A stretch of DNA of 64,000 nt from Chitiniphilus shinanonensis DSM 23277. Lineage in GTDB: Bacteria > Pseudomonadota > Gammaproteobacteria > Burkholderiales > Chitinibacteraceae. This document shows, piece by piece, positions 1 through 12,075 of the stretch (the stretch's first letter is position 1; the number at the start of each line of letters is the position of its first letter). The position numbers and the translations under genes are program-made. The stretch is taken from the NCBI RefSeq assembly GCF_000374805.1, contig NZ_KB895334.1, positions 367,517 through 431,516 on the forward strand, given 5' to 3'. The notes under the pieces were generated by a model that was given only the letters and a program-made list of their open reading frames with translations, was not told where the DNA came from and did not search any database.

Positions 1-867
1 TCGGGGGTGAACAGGATGTCGGTGCGGCCGCTGGAAGCGCGCGCCAGCTCGGGGCGGCGTTCCAGGATCTGGTCCAGCAGCAGCCGGTAGTGGCCGGTGA
101 TGTTCTTGACGTAGCCCAGGTCCTTGTAGCGGCCCTCGATCTTGAACGAGCGCACGCCGGCGTCGATCAGCGCTTCGAGGTTGGCGCTCTGGTCGTTGTC
201 CTTCATCGACAGCAGGTGCTTGTCGTAGGCCACCACCCGGCCCTGGCCGTCGGTGAGGGTGTACGGCAGACGACAGGCCTGCGAGCAGTCGCCGCGATTG
301 GCGCTGCGCCCGGTGTCGGCGTGGCTGATGTTGCACTGGCCGGAAAACGCGACGCACAGCGCGCCGTGGATGAAGAACTCGATGGTGGTGTCGTCCGGCA
401 GCGCGTCGCGCACCGCGCGGATCTGGTTCAGCGTCAGCTCGCGCGCCAGCACCACCTGCGAAAAGCCGGATTCGGCCAGGAAGCGCGCCTTGTCCACGCT
501 GCGGATGTCGCACTGGGTGGAGGCGTGCAGCTGGATCGGCGGGATGTCGAGTTCGAGCAGGCCCATGTCCTGCACGATCAGCGCATCGACCCCGGCGTCG
601 TACAACTGGTGCACCAGCCGGCGCGCCGGCTCCAGCTCGCTGTCGTGCAGGATGGTGTTGAGGGTGACGAAGATGCGGGCGTGATAGCGGTGGGCGAAGC
701 GCACCAGCTCGGCGATCTCGCCCACTTCGTTACAGGCATTGTGCCGCGCGCCGAAGCTGGGCCCGCCGATATACACCGCGTCGGCCCCGTGAAGAATGGC
801 CTCGCGGCCGATCTCGACGGTCTTGGCGGGGGACAGCAGTTCCAGGTGATGGGCGGGCAGACTCATG
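1..867 (-). CDS. rlhA: U32-family protein, RlhA (YdcP)-like, C-terminus cut by window start
   Basis: The - strand frame starts at ATG 867 and stays open to base 1, giving the first 289 residues. The N-terminus reads MSLPAHHLELLSPAKTVEIG, followed by a GADAVYIGGPSFGARHNA segment, a HASTQCDIR block, FFIHGALCVAFSGQC and NRGDCSQACRLPY with clustered cysteines. This order is typical of peptidase U32 proteins of the YdcP/RlhA group, which in E. coli hydroxylate C2501 of 23S rRNA; the TrhP/YegQ group has different signature text. E. coli RlhA is about 650 residues, so roughly half is missing here only because of the window edge. A weak GGAAG ribosome site precedes the start. No ORF is called on the opposite strand, where long open frames are shadows of this gene. 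Confidence 0.85.
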
Positions 868-1067
868 CGACTTCCGGGCAATAGAAACGAAGGCGCGGAA
901 GTATAGCGGAATCAATGGATTAGCGGACGCTCTGCCCGATGGGTTGAAGCAAGGAAACACCGTCGGGGTATTTCGTCGCACCTTTGCATCCGACTTGGCC
1001 CTGCGCCGCGTACCGGGTCGTTGCAGCGTTCGGTTGCCGGAGCCGCCCGAGCGCAGCGAGGTTCCCT

Positions 1068-1158
1068 CGCGGCGGCGAGGGCGGAGGGAGTGGAATGGAA
1101 TAAGGGAGCGCCGTTACTGGCATTCCATCACCACTTCGCGCCCGGCTTTGCCGGGGGC
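1068..1158. repeat. 91-bp direct repeat, copy 1
   Basis: Bases 1068-1158 are identical to 1204-1294 (offset 136); identity ends abruptly at 1067/1203 and at 1159/1295. Inside each copy TGGAATG pairs with CATTCCA about 25 bases later, and a compact CCCGGC-TTT-GCCGGG hairpin lies at the right end. This is the build of a REP/BIME-type intergenic element, but I cannot assign a family from the window alone. Confidence 0.85.
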
Positions 1159-1203
1159 ATTGCTCCCTTCGATTGTTCGCGGTTGTGTCCTCGCACCCCA
1201 AGG

Positions 1204-1294
1204 CGCGGCGGCGAGGGCGGAGGGAGTGGAATGGAATAAGGGAGCGCCGTTACTGGCATTCCATCACCACTTCGCGCCCGGCTTTGCCGGGGGC
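1204..1294. repeat. 91-bp direct repeat, copy 2
   Basis: Second perfect copy of the element at 1068-1158, separated by a 45-base spacer. It carries the same internal TGGAATG/CATTCCA inverted repeat and terminal CCCGGC-TTT-GCCGGG hairpin. Confidence 0.85.
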
Positions 1295-1341
1295 CTGGTG
1301 CGGTGTCGTGTGCAGCGCTTGGCTACAAAACCCCCAGGCGC

Positions 1342-1527
1342 TCAGCGACGAGCCGCAATGCAGGCGGTGGCGAGGTAACGGGCCTGGCTCAACCCGAGCG
1401 GGGAGCGGAACGTGACTTCGACTTGCCGCCCGTGCGGCGCGATGGCGACGATGTCCAGTCGCAGGGTCTGGCCATTGACCTGTTCGGTGACGTAATGGCC
1501 GGGTTGGAGTTGATGTACAGCGATCAA
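1342..1527 (-). CDS. Small hypothetical protein downstream of infA
   Basis: A 61-residue ORF, MIAVHQLQPGHYVTEQVNGQ to TACIAARR, lies 31 bases downstream of infA on the same strand. The composition (alternating Val/Thr/Gln, YVTEQVNGQTLRLDIVAIAPHGRQVEVTF) suggests a small beta-rich domain. I do not recognise the family. It could be co-transcribed with infA. It may instead be a chance ORF, since the coding evidence is only position, strand and a protein-like composition. Confidence 0.45.
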   Translation of the reverse strand: MIAVHQLQPGHYVTEQVNGQTLRLDIVAIAPHGRQVEVTFRSPLGLSQARYLATACIAARR

Positions 1528-1558
1528 ATGGTTTCCTGAATATCGAATGCCGGGCCGC

Positions 1559-1819
1559 TCAGCGGCGGCGCATCGGCGGGGGTGAAAATCCGGTCGGCGC
1601 GGTGGCGTAACGGAAAGTGATGCGGCCCTTGGTCAGATCGTAGGGCGACATCTCGACGGTGACGCGATCGCCTTCCAGCACGCGGATATGGTTCTTCTTC
1701 ATCTTGCCGGAACCGTAGGCGAGCACGACCACGCCGTTTTCCAGCGTGACGCGAAAGCGCGACTCGGGCAGCACTTCGGTGACGGTGCCGTCGAACTGGA
1801 TGGTGCCTTCTTTTGCCAT
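1559..1819 (-). CDS. infA: Translation initiation factor IF-1 (second-type copy)
   Basis: 86 residues starting [20 protein letters not shown], with the OB-fold features of IF-1: [28 protein letters not shown] and [16 protein letters not shown]-1 binds the 30S A site during initiation. The usual length is about 72; here about 14 extra residues rich in Pro and Arg ([14 protein letters not shown]) follow the normal end. Betaproteobacteria often carry an infA outside the ribosomal operon beside the one within it, and this solitary copy next to thiC fits that. A GGAG ribosome site sits just before the ATG. Confidence 0.9.
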   Translation of the reverse strand: MAKEGTIQFDGTVTEVLPESRFRVTLENGVVVLAYGSGKMKKNHIRVLEGDRVTVEMSPYDLTKGRITFRYATAPTGFSPPPMRRR

Positions 1820-2231
1820 GCGTTTCTCCGTGTCCGGCGGCGCGGCGCCGGGACGATCAATGGATTGCGGATCAAGCCGTGCCCAACACGATGGGCGCGG
1901 CGCGTAGCCTTGGCGGGCAGACCCTGCCGGGGGCGGGGTTGCGACAAGCGCAGCGAGGACAACTGGGGAAGCGGCCCGGAGGATTGGGCGGCTGGCCGGT
2001 GCGGCGGAAGGGCTTGCGGATGCGGGTCAAGGCTGGTTTGGCCGCCTGGGCGGCCAGATGCCAACCGCGCATCATACCCGAAGTTGCCGGGTGGGCGCCA
2101 GTCCTGGCGATCCGGCCCGCTGCGGGGCCGGGCGGCCCGGCTGAGGGATAGATGGACGCGGGCGGCGCGTTTTCAAGCCGCGCCGCCCGCCGCAGGTCGT
2201 CCGGGGCGGCGGTGCCGCCGCGTTCGGTCGA
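1820..2231. other. Intergenic region between infA and thiC
   Basis: About 410 GC-rich bases with open frames in several phases but none with recognisable protein content. The only clear structure is the hairpin at 2158-2190. Confidence 0.5.
2158..2190 (-). terminator. GC-rich hairpin downstream of thiC
   Basis: A perfect 12-bp stem (2158-2169 with 2179-2190) and a 9-base loop begin about 40 bases after the thiC stop. There is no T tract on the - strand side, so it may be an mRNA 3'-end stabiliser or a factor-dependent stop rather than a classical terminator. Confidence 0.45.
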
Positions 2232-4311
<2,080 letters not shown>

Positions 4312-4434
4312 AGGAGCGGTCAACAAACCCCGGCGTAGCGGTTCTGGCAAGAAGCGCGAAACGCAGACAGTGCAAAGCGTACGGCAAGTAAGCGCGACGC
4401 GGACAGAAGGGTTTTGTTAGCCGTTCTAACAGTG

Positions 4435-4464
4435 CTGCCAACGGTATAGAACATATGGGATAAT
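4435..4464 (+). promoter_or_regulatory. Possible sigma-70 promoter for the PCMT-family gene
   Basis: GATAAT at 4459-4464 is a good -10 box, with CTGCCA at 4435-4440 as a partial -35 box and an 18-base spacer. It lies about 60 bases before the ATG at 4524 in a locally AT-rich stretch. Confidence 0.35.
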
Positions 4465-4523
4465 CACAAGTTAATTTCGATCCGCACCAGGCGGAAGTCA
4501 GCACGTTTTGAGGTGAAGCAAAC

Positions 4524-5177
4524 ATGGATTGGGAACACGCCCGGTATCTTCTCGTTGAACAGCAGATCCGCCCCTGGGAGGTGCTGGACCAGCAGGTCCT
4601 GCAACGCGTGCTGGCGGTGAAGCGCGAGGACTTCGTGCCGCAGGACAAGCGCAACCTGGCCTTCGTCGACACCGAACTGCCGCTGGGCCACGGCGCCAGC
4701 ATGCTGTCGCCCAAGGTGGAAGCGCGGCTGTTGCAGGATGTGGAGCTGAAGTCGGGCGACAAGGTGCTGGTGGTCGGTGCCGGCACCGGCTACCTGGTGG
4801 CGCTGGCCGCCGGCCTGTGCGCCCAGGTGTACGGCGTCGAGATCGAGCCGGAGCTGAAGCGCGCCGCCGAGGAAAACCTGGCGCGTGCCGGTATCCGCAA
4901 CGCCCGGATCGAACTGGGCGACGGCGTGCAGGGCCTGGCGGCCCAGGCGCCGTTCGATGCCATCATCGTCACCGGCTCGGTCGCCGAGGTGCCGCAGGCG
5001 CTGAAGGACCAGCTGGCGGTGGGCGGTCGGCTGATCGCGGTGGTCGGCGAACTGCCGATCATGAGCGCCACGCTGTTGCAGCGCGTCGAGCAGAACGCCT
5101 GGCGCAGCGAAAAGCGCTTCGAGTACAACCTGCCGCGTCTGAAGAACACACCCGTTGCCGAGGCGTTCTCGTTCTGA
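4524..5177 (+). CDS. Protein-L-isoaspartate O-methyltransferase family protein
   Basis: 217 residues. The class I SAM-methyltransferase core is clear: motif I is VLVVGAGTGYLVALAA (about residues 80-95), followed by VYGVEIEPEL and FDAIIVTGSVAEVP. The N-terminal helical part (QQIRPWEVLDQQVL, VKREDFVPQDKRNLAF) is typical of the betaproteobacterial PCMT-like family usually found near tolC. True Pcm proteins repair isoaspartate in aged proteins; members of this group are usually shorter on conserved substrate-loop residues and their activity is not certain. A GAGGTGA ribosome site precedes the ATG. The gene stands alone between divergent thiC and a strong terminator. Confidence 0.88.
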   Translation: MDWEHARYLLVEQQIRPWEVLDQQVLQRVLAVKREDFVPQDKRNLAFVDTELPLGHGASMLSPKVEARLLQDVELKSGDKVLVVGAGTGYLVALAAGLCAQVYGVEIEPELKRAAEENLARAGIRNARIELGDGVQGLAAQAPFDAIIVTGSVAEVPQALKDQLAVGGRLIAVVGELPIMSATLLQRVEQNAWRSEKRFEYNLPRLKNTPVAEAFSF

Positions 5178-5198
5178 GCGGTGGATTGCGTGGCAAAA

Positions 5199-5224
5199 GA
5201 ACGCGCCGGCCGGCGCGTTTTTTT
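5199..5224 (+). terminator. Rho-independent terminator after the PCMT-family gene
   Basis: An AACGCGCC/GGCGCGTT stem around a GGCC loop is followed directly by a run of seven T residues. It closes the upstream unit and separates it from the glycan operon. Confidence 0.9.
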
Positions 5225-5292
5225 GTATGGTGTGCTGATTCGCAATGCCCATGTTTGTCGCGACTGGCGGACGTGATCTGAAGGAATCCGGA

Positions 5293-6570
5293 ATGAGAGC
5301 AATCGAGGACGTCACGCTCGGCGTGATCGGGCTGGGCTACGTTGGTCTGCCGCTGGCGGTCGAGTTCGGCAAGCAGCACGACACCATCGGTTTCGATATC
5401 AACGCCGCGCGCGTGGCGGAACTGGCCAGCGGGCGGGACCACACGCTCGAAGTGGACGAGGCGGAGCTGAAAAGCGCCACCCGACTGACCTATACCGACG
5501 ATCTCGAACAACTGCGTCGCGCCAACGTCTTCATCGTGACCGTGCCGACGCCGATCGACCAGTACAAGCGCCCCGACCTCACCCCGCTGATCCGCGCCAG
5601 CGAGAGCATCGGCAAGGTGCTCAAGCGTGGCGACGTGGTGATCTACGAATCCACCGTCTACCCCGGCGCCACCGAGGAGGACTGCGTGCCGGTGCTGGAG
5701 CGGGTGTCGGGGCTGAAGTTCAACGTCGATTTCTTCGCCGGCTACAGCCCGGAGCGCATCAACCCGGGCGACAAGGAACACCGCCTCAGTACCATTCGCA
5801 AGGTGACGTCCGGCTCGACGCCGGAAGTGGCGGCATTCGTCGATGCGCTGTATCGCCGCATCATCACCGCCGGCACCCACATGGCGCCGAGCATCCGCGT
5901 GGCCGAGGCGGCCAAGGTGATCGAGAACACCCAGCGCGACGTCAACATCGCGTTGATCAACGAACTGGCGCTGATCTTCAACCGCATGGGCATCGACACC
6001 GAGGCGGTCTTGCAGGCGGCCGGCACCAAGTGGAACTTCCTGCCGTTCCGCCCCGGTCTCGTCGGCGGGCACTGCATCGGCGTCGATCCGTACTACCTGA
6101 CCCACAAGGCGCAGTCGATCGGCTATCACCCCGAGGTGATCCTGGCCGGCCGTCGCATCAACGATGGCATGGGGGCGCACGTCGCCTCGCAACTGGTGCG
6201 CGGCATGGTCCAGCGCGGCATCCCGGCCGTCGGCGCGCGCATCCTGGTGATGGGGCTGACCTTCAAGGAAAACTGCCCCGACATCCGCAATACCCGCGTG
6301 GTCGACATCGTGCAGGAGCTGCGCGACTACCACATCGACGTCGACGTGTACGACCCCTGGGTCGATGGCGACGAGGCGCGGCACGAGTACGGCATCGTTC
6401 CGGTGGCGGCGCCGCTGGCCGACGGCTACGACGCCATCGTGGTCGCGGTGGCGCACCGCCAGTTCAGGGAGCTCGGCGTCGCCGGCATCCGTGCCTTCGG
6501 CAAGCCGCTGCATGTGCTGTACGACCTGAAGTACATCCTGCCCGCGGGCGACAGCGATCTACGGCTGTAA
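5293..6570 (+). CDS. tviB: UDP-N-acetylglucosamine 6-dehydrogenase (TviB type)
   Basis: 425 residues from ATG 5293, which has AAGGAA eight bases upstream; a longer in-frame extension to 5245 lacks family-like sequence. The enzyme oxidises UDP-GlcNAc to the uronic acid form with two NAD+. The Rossmann motif [14 protein letters not shown] is at residues 13-26, the central [19 protein letters not shown] helix follows, and the catalytic cysteine C261 sits in [12 protein letters not shown]. The [14 protein letters not shown] segment and ending ([18 protein letters not shown]) match TviB/WbpO rather than UDP-glucose dehydrogenases. It is followed 12 bases later by the partner epimerase, as in the Vi antigen locus. 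Confidence 0.93.
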   Translation: MRAIEDVTLGVIGLGYVGLPLAVEFGKQHDTIGFDINAARVAELASGRDHTLEVDEAELKSATRLTYTDDLEQLRRANVFIVTVPTPIDQYKRPDLTPLIRASESIGKVLKRGDVVIYESTVYPGATEEDCVPVLERVSGLKFNVDFFAGYSPERINPGDKEHRLSTIRKVTSGSTPEVAAFVDALYRRIITAGTHMAPSIRVAEAAKVIENTQRDVNIALINELALIFNRMGIDTEAVLQAAGTKWNFLPFRPGLVGGHCIGVDPYYLTHKAQSIGYHPEVILAGRRINDGMGAHVASQLVRGMVQRGIPAVGARILVMGLTFKENCPDIRNTRVVDIVQELRDYHIDVDVYDPWVDGDEARHEYGIVPVAAPLADGYDAIVVAVAHRQFRELGVAGIRAFGKPLHVLYDLKYILPAGDSDLRL

Positions 6571-6582
6571 CGAGGCGTGACC

Positions 6583-7617
<1,035 letters not shown>

Positions 7618-7725
7618 CCGGCCCGGCCGACGCGCACCGAGTGTTACGCGAAGCGCGCGACGGCCACGGCAAAATACGCGGTTGGCCGCTGTCCGGGCGG
7701 CCCCGTCTTTACAGCAAGGACCATC

Positions 7726-8724
7726 ATGCTCAGCAACAGCACCATTCTGGTCACCGGCGGCACCGGCTCGTTCGGCAACACCTTCGTGCCGATGACCCTG
7801 GCGCGCTACAACCCGCGCAAGATCATCATCTACTCGCGCGACGAGATGAAGCAGTGGGAGATGGCCAAGCTGTTCCAGGGCGACGAGCGCGTGCGCTTCT
7901 TCATCGGTGACGTGCGCGACAAGGATCGCCTCTATCGCGCGCTCGACGGCGTGGACTACGTGGTGCACGCCGCTGCGACCAAGATCGTCCCCACCGCGGA
8001 ATACAACCCGTTCGAGTGCATCAAGACCAACATCGACGGCGCGATGAACCTGATCGACGCCTGTATCGACAAGGGCGTGAAGCGCGTGGTGGCGCTGTCC
8101 ACCGACAAGGCCAGCAGCCCGGTCAACCTGTATGGCGCCACCAAGCTGGCGTCGGACAAGCTGTTCGTCGCCGGCAACTCCTACGCCGGCGGGCGCGACA
8201 GTCGCTTCGCCGTGGTGCGCTACGGCAACGTGATGGGCTCGCGCGGCTCGGTGATCCCGTTCTTCCTTTCCATCGCCGAGCAGGGCGTGCTGCCGATCAC
8301 CGATCCGCGCATGACCCGCTTCATGATCACCCTGGAGCAGGGCGTGGAGCTGGTGTGGCACGCCTTCGAGGACATGGAAGGCGGCGAGATCTACGTGAAG
8401 AAGATTCCGTCGATGAACATCACCGACATCGCCGCCGCCGTCGCGCCGCAGGCGCGGCAGGACGTGGTCGGCATCCGTCCCGGCGAGAAGCTGCACGAGC
8501 AGATGATCGGCGCCGAGGATGCGTTCTACACCTACGAATACCCCGAGCACTTCAAGATCCTGCCGGCCATCCACAACTGGCATACCGACTACAAGCGCAT
8601 CAAGGACGGCCGGCGCGTGCCCGAAGGCTTCGTCTACGCCAGCGACAACAACGGCGAGTGGATGGACGTCGACACCCTGCGGGCCTGGATCGACGCCAAC
8701 CGCGCCAAGGTGGGGAAGATCTGA
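7726..8724 (+). CDS. pseB: UDP-GlcNAc 4,6-dehydratase (inverting) PseB
   Basis: 332 residues. This is the first step of pseudaminic acid synthesis, 4,6-dehydration with C5 inversion of UDP-GlcNAc. The nucleotide-binding TGGTGSFGN is at residues 10-18, and STDKASSPVNLYGATK places Asp127, Lys128, Tyr136 and Lys140 as the PseB/FlaA1-type catalytic set. The length matches FlaA1. An AAGGA ribosome site precedes the ATG. The stop is followed by the pseC ATG with one base between. It opens a tight run pseB-C-F-G-H-I in pathway-consistent order. Confidence 0.96.
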   Translation: MLSNSTILVTGGTGSFGNTFVPMTLARYNPRKIIIYSRDEMKQWEMAKLFQGDERVRFFIGDVRDKDRLYRALDGVDYVVHAAATKIVPTAEYNPFECIKTNIDGAMNLIDACIDKGVKRVVALSTDKASSPVNLYGATKLASDKLFVAGNSYAGGRDSRFAVVRYGNVMGSRGSVIPFFLSIAEQGVLPITDPRMTRFMITLEQGVELVWHAFEDMEGGEIYVKKIPSMNITDIAAAVAPQARQDVVGIRPGEKLHEQMIGAEDAFYTYEYPEHFKILPAIHNWHTDYKRIKDGRRVPEGFVYASDNNGEWMDVDTLRAWIDANRAKVGKI

Positions 8725-8725
8725 G

Positions 8726-9871
8726 ATGGCGATTCCCTACGGCAGGCAGTGGCTGGACCAGGACGACGAACGCGCGGTGCTCGACACCCTGCGTTCCGAT
8801 TACCTGACCCAGGGCCCCAGGATCGCCGAGTTCGAGCAGGCGCTGTGCGATTACACCGGCGCGCGTTATTGCGTGGTGGTCGCCAGCGGCACCGCCGCGC
8901 TGCACCTGGCGGTGGCCGCGCTGGAACTGCCGGCCGGCAGCGAGGGCATCACCAGTACCAATACCTTCACTGCCACGGCCAACAGCATGGCCTATTGCGG
9001 CGTCAAGCCAGTGTTCGCCGACATCGACCCGGTCAGCTACAACATCGACCCGGCGTCGATCGCCGCGCGCATCACGCCGGCTACCCGCCTGCTGAGTCCC
9101 GTGCACTTTGCCGGCCAGCCGGCCGAGATGGAAGCCATCGCCGCGCTGGCGCGGGAACACGGCCTGAAGGTGATCGAGGATGCCGCGCACGCCATCGGCT
9201 CGCGCTATCGCGACGGCAGTCCGGTGGGCAATTGCCGCCATTCGGACGCCACCATCTTTTCCTTCCATCCGGTGAAGACATTGACCACCGGCGAAGGCGG
9301 CGCGGTGATGACCAACGACGAGACGCTGTACCGCCGCATGCTGCTGCTGCGCACCCACGGCATCACCAAGGAGCCGGCGCTGCTTACCCAGCAGCCGGGG
9401 CCGTGGTACTACGAAATGCACGCGCTGGGCTGGCACTATCGCATGACCGACATGCAGGCGGCGCTGGGCGTGAGCCAGTTGAAGAAGCTCGACCGCTTCG
9501 CCGCGCGCCGCCGCGAGATCGTTGCCCGCTACAACACGCTGCTGGCCGGTCTGCCGTGGTTGGGCACGCCGGTGGAGGCCGACGGCGTGTCGTCCTGTTT
9601 CCACCTCTACGTGCCGCGCATCGATTTCGCCGCGCTGGGCCTCACCCGCGCGCAGGCGATGCAGCGGCTGCTGGACCTGGGCGTCGGCAGTCAGGTGCAC
9701 TACATCCCCGTGCATACCCAGCCGTGGTACCGCGAGACCTACGGCTACGGCCCCGGCGATTGCCCGGTGGCCGAGGCGTACTACGAGCAGTGCCTGTCGC
9801 TGCCGCTCTACCCGGCGCTGACCGACGACGAGGTCGCGACCGTGGCGGCGGCGGTGAGGAGCCTGGCATGA
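8726..9871 (+). CDS. pseC: UDP-4-amino-4,6-dideoxy-N-acetyl-beta-L-altrosamine transaminase PseC
   Basis: 381 residues. This is a fold-type I PLP aminotransferase of the DegT/DnrJ/EryC1 sugar group. The start MAIPYGRQWLDQDDERAVLD and the SGTAALHLA phosphate-binding segment are typical, and the PLP lysine is K184 in SFHPVKTLTTGEGG. It aminates the 4-keto product of PseB. The ATG at 8726 comes one base after the pseB stop. Upstream in-frame codons are shadow sequence inside pseB and are not used. It overlaps pseF by four bases (ATGA). Confidence 0.95.
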   Translation: MAIPYGRQWLDQDDERAVLDTLRSDYLTQGPRIAEFEQALCDYTGARYCVVVASGTAALHLAVAALELPAGSEGITSTNTFTATANSMAYCGVKPVFADIDPVSYNIDPASIAARITPATRLLSPVHFAGQPAEMEAIAALAREHGLKVIEDAAHAIGSRYRDGSPVGNCRHSDATIFSFHPVKTLTTGEGGAVMTNDETLYRRMLLLRTHGITKEPALLTQQPGPWYYEMHALGWHYRMTDMQAALGVSQLKKLDRFAARRREIVARYNTLLAGLPWLGTPVEADGVSSCFHLYVPRIDFAALGLTRAQAMQRLLDLGVGSQVHYIPVHTQPWYRETYGYGPGDCPVAEAYYEQCLSLPLYPALTDDEVATVAAAVRSLA

Positions 9872-10578
9872 CCCCGGTGCCGATGCCGGAACGGCTGGCG
9901 CTGATCCCCGCGCGCGGCGGCAGCAAGCGCATTCCGCACAAGAACATCCGAGACTTCTGCGGCAAGCCGATCCTGGCGTATTCCGTCGCGGCGGCGTTCG
10001 AAAGCGGCCTGTTCACCGAAGTGATGGTGTCCACCGACGACGAGCGCATCGCCCAGCTCGCGCGCGAGCACGGCGCGCTGGTGCCGTTCCTGCGCAGCCC
10101 GGAGAACGCCAACGATTACGCCGGCCTGATGGATGTGCTGCGCGAAGTCCTGAGCGGCTACGCCGAACAAGGGCGCAGCTTCCAGCAGGTGTGCCTGCTG
10201 CTGCCCACCGCGCCGCTGGTGACGCCGGCGCGCCTGCGCGAAGCGCACCAGATGCTGGAGCGCGAGGATTTCGACACCGTGTTCCCCACGGTGCGCTTCG
10301 GCTACCCGATCCAGCGTGCGCTGCAACGCGGCGGCGACGGCCGCGTGCACATGATCCAGCCGGAACATTACGCCAGCCGCTCGCAGGATCTGCCGCCCGC
10401 GTCGCACGATGCCGGCCAGTTCTACTGGCTGCGCCCCGAGCGCTGCCTCGCCGCGGGACGGCTGTTCACCGACAACAGCGGTGCCATCGAGATCCCGGAG
10501 ACGGAAGCCCAGGACATCGATACCGAAACCGACTGGGCGCTGGCCGAACTCAAATATCGCCTGCGGCACGGCGGCTGA
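9868..10578 (+). CDS. pseF: Pseudaminic acid cytidylyltransferase PseF
   Basis: 236 residues beginning MTPVPMPERLALIPARGGSK. This is the CMP-sialate/CMP-Pse synthetase family: IPARGGSKRIPHKNI is the CTP-binding signature, and QVCLLLPTAPLVTPARL and DIDTETDWALAELKY are family blocks. It activates Pse as CMP-Pse. The ATG is nested in an ATGA overlap with the pseC stop, which fixes the start. In the Pse pathway this is the last step, yet it is placed third in the gene order, as in many pse clusters. Confidence 0.94.
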   Translation: MTPVPMPERLALIPARGGSKRIPHKNIRDFCGKPILAYSVAAAFESGLFTEVMVSTDDERIAQLAREHGALVPFLRSPENANDYAGLMDVLREVLSGYAEQGRSFQQVCLLLPTAPLVTPARLREAHQMLEREDFDTVFPTVRFGYPIQRALQRGGDGRVHMIQPEHYASRSQDLPPASHDAGQFYWLRPERCLAAGRLFTDNSGAIEIPETEAQDIDTETDWALAELKYRLRHGG

Positions 10579-10579
10579 G

Positions 10580-11530
10580 ATGAAGCTGTGGCTGTACAGC
10601 GAGGGCGACGCCGGCCGCGGCATGGGCCATCTGGCGCGCTGTCTGGCGTATGCCCAGGCGTGGCGCGGCCAGGGCGGCGCCGTGCGCTGGGTGGTCGACG
10701 GCGACGCGGCGGCGCGCGCGCTGCTATCGGAAGAGGACGTAACCTGGCAGGCGTGGCAGGCCGCGCCGCCGCTGCCCGCTGACAGCGATGTCGCCATCGT
10801 CGATTCCTACAGCGCCAGTGCCGATGCCCTGCGTACCATCGCGGTGCGCGCGCGCCGCGTGATCTACCTGGACGACACCGAGCGGCTGGCCTACCCGCCG
10901 GGGCTGGTGGTCCACGCCTCGCCGGGAACCGGCCGCGAATCGGGCGAAGCGCGCTGGGTGCGCGGCCCGGCGTGGCAGCCGTTGCGCCCCCCCTTCGTTG
11001 ACGTGCCGGCGCAACCGGCGGTGGCGGAGCGGGTCGGGCGCATCCTGGTGCTGATGGGGGGCACCGACCTGCGGGGGCTGACGCCGCGCATGGTCGCGCT
11101 GGCGCAACGCGCCTATCCCCAGGCCGCTATCCACGTGGTGCTCGGTGGCGCCGCCGCGCCCGCGCCGGCCGGCTGCACGGTGCACCGCCAGCTGGACGCC
11201 GCGGCGATGCGCGAACAGATGCTGGCCGCCGACCTCGCTCTTTCGGCTGCCGGGCAGACCGTGTGCGAACTGGCGCGCTGCGGCACGCCCGCCGTGCTGG
11301 TCGGCGTGGCCGACAATCAGGACGAGCAACTGCGCGAATGGCCGTTGCTGGGTACAGCCAGCGCCGCCGGTTGGTGGCACGATGCGCAACTGGACCGACA
11401 GGTCCTGGCCGCGCTGGCGGCATTGGCCGCGCCGCAGGCCCGGCAGGCGATGCGCGACGCGGGGCAGCGGGCCGTGGACGGCCGGGGCGTCGTCCGCGCG
11501 CTGGATTGGCTGAAAGGAGCAATGGCATGA
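10580..11530 (+). CDS. pseG: UDP-2,4-diacetamido-2,4,6-trideoxy-altrose hydrolase PseG
   Basis: 316 residues. PseG is a GT-B fold hydrolase that removes UDP from the trideoxy-altrose intermediate. The N-terminal SEGDAGRGMGHLARCLAYAQ is the expected G-x-GH-x-RC pattern with the catalytic histidine after GMG. The C-terminal half has ADLALSAAGQTVCELARCGTPAVLV for the nucleotide site. The ATG at 10580 follows the pseF stop by one base; it ends in an ATGA overlap with pseH. Confidence 0.93.
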   Translation: MKLWLYSEGDAGRGMGHLARCLAYAQAWRGQGGAVRWVVDGDAAARALLSEEDVTWQAWQAAPPLPADSDVAIVDSYSASADALRTIAVRARRVIYLDDTERLAYPPGLVVHASPGTGRESGEARWVRGPAWQPLRPPFVDVPAQPAVAERVGRILVLMGGTDLRGLTPRMVALAQRAYPQAAIHVVLGGAAAPAPAGCTVHRQLDAAAMREQMLAADLALSAAGQTVCELARCGTPAVLVGVADNQDEQLREWPLLGTASAAGWWHDAQLDRQVLAALAALAAPQARQAMRDAGQRAVDGRGVVRALDWLKGAMA

Positions 11531-12075
11531 CCGTGGATCTGCACCAGGCGTTTACCTTCGGCACGACCGAACTGCTGCCGTTTTCCGGACTGGACGACGA
11601 ACAGCGCCAGGAAGTGTGGCGCATGCGTACCCATCCCGACATCGCGCAATGGATGGGCAGCGGCGGCGACATCCCATGGGCCGCGCACCTGGCATACATG
11701 GCGCGGCAGCGCGAGCAGACGCACGACTTCAATTTCGTCGGCCGCGACGCCGGCGGCACGCTGGGCGTGGTGTCGCTGCATCGGCTGGATCTGCGCAACG
11801 GCGTGGCCTGGTTGGGCATCTACCGCAACCCGTTCCGCGAGGAACTCGGCCTGGGCCGCCGGCTGTTGCAGGCGATCTCGCAATTGGCGTTCGGCCAGTT
11901 GGCGCTGCATACGCTGAAGCTGGAAGTGGTGGTCGACAATCTGGTGGCCATCGCCGCCTACCGGCGCTTCGGCTTTCGCGAAGAGGGGCGCTGGCGTGAA
12001 GCCATCCTGCGCGGCGACCGCCGCCACGACCTGTTGCTGATGGGCCTGCTGGCCCGCGAATGGAACCAACGATGA
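11527..12075 (+). CDS. pseH: UDP-4-amino-4,6-dideoxy-N-acetyl-altrosamine N-acetyltransferase PseH
   Basis: 182 residues with a GNAT fold: RMRTHPDIAQWM near the N-terminus, a GRDAGGTLGVVSLHRLD beta arm, GLGRRLLQ as acetyl-CoA loop and VDNLVAIAAYRRFGFREEGR as the late motif. It would add the second N-acetyl group in Pse synthesis. Family proteins are diverse, so the call leans on its place between pseG and pseI, with which it shares 4-base overlaps on both sides. Confidence 0.9.
   Translation: MTVDLHQAFTFGTTELLPFSGLDDEQRQEVWRMRTHPDIAQWMGSGGDIPWAAHLAYMARQREQTHDFNFVGRDAGGTLGVVSLHRLDLRNGVAWLGIYRNPFREELGLGRRLLQAISQLAFGQLALHTLKLEVVVDNLVAIAAYRRFGFREEGRWREAILRGDRRHDLLLMGLLAREWNQR

Larger units (their letters stand above)
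868..1341. other. Intergenic region holding a duplicated element
   Basis: No convincing gene is seen in these 474 bases. Most of the stretch is taken up by two identical 91-bp copies (separate entries) and short GC-rich hairpins. The short open frames here have no ribosome site or recognisable content. Confidence 0.6.

Noticed and set aside
90..884. 264-codon + strand ORF
   Set aside because: It is a high-GC shadow of the - strand RlhA-like gene, which has clear U32 motifs.
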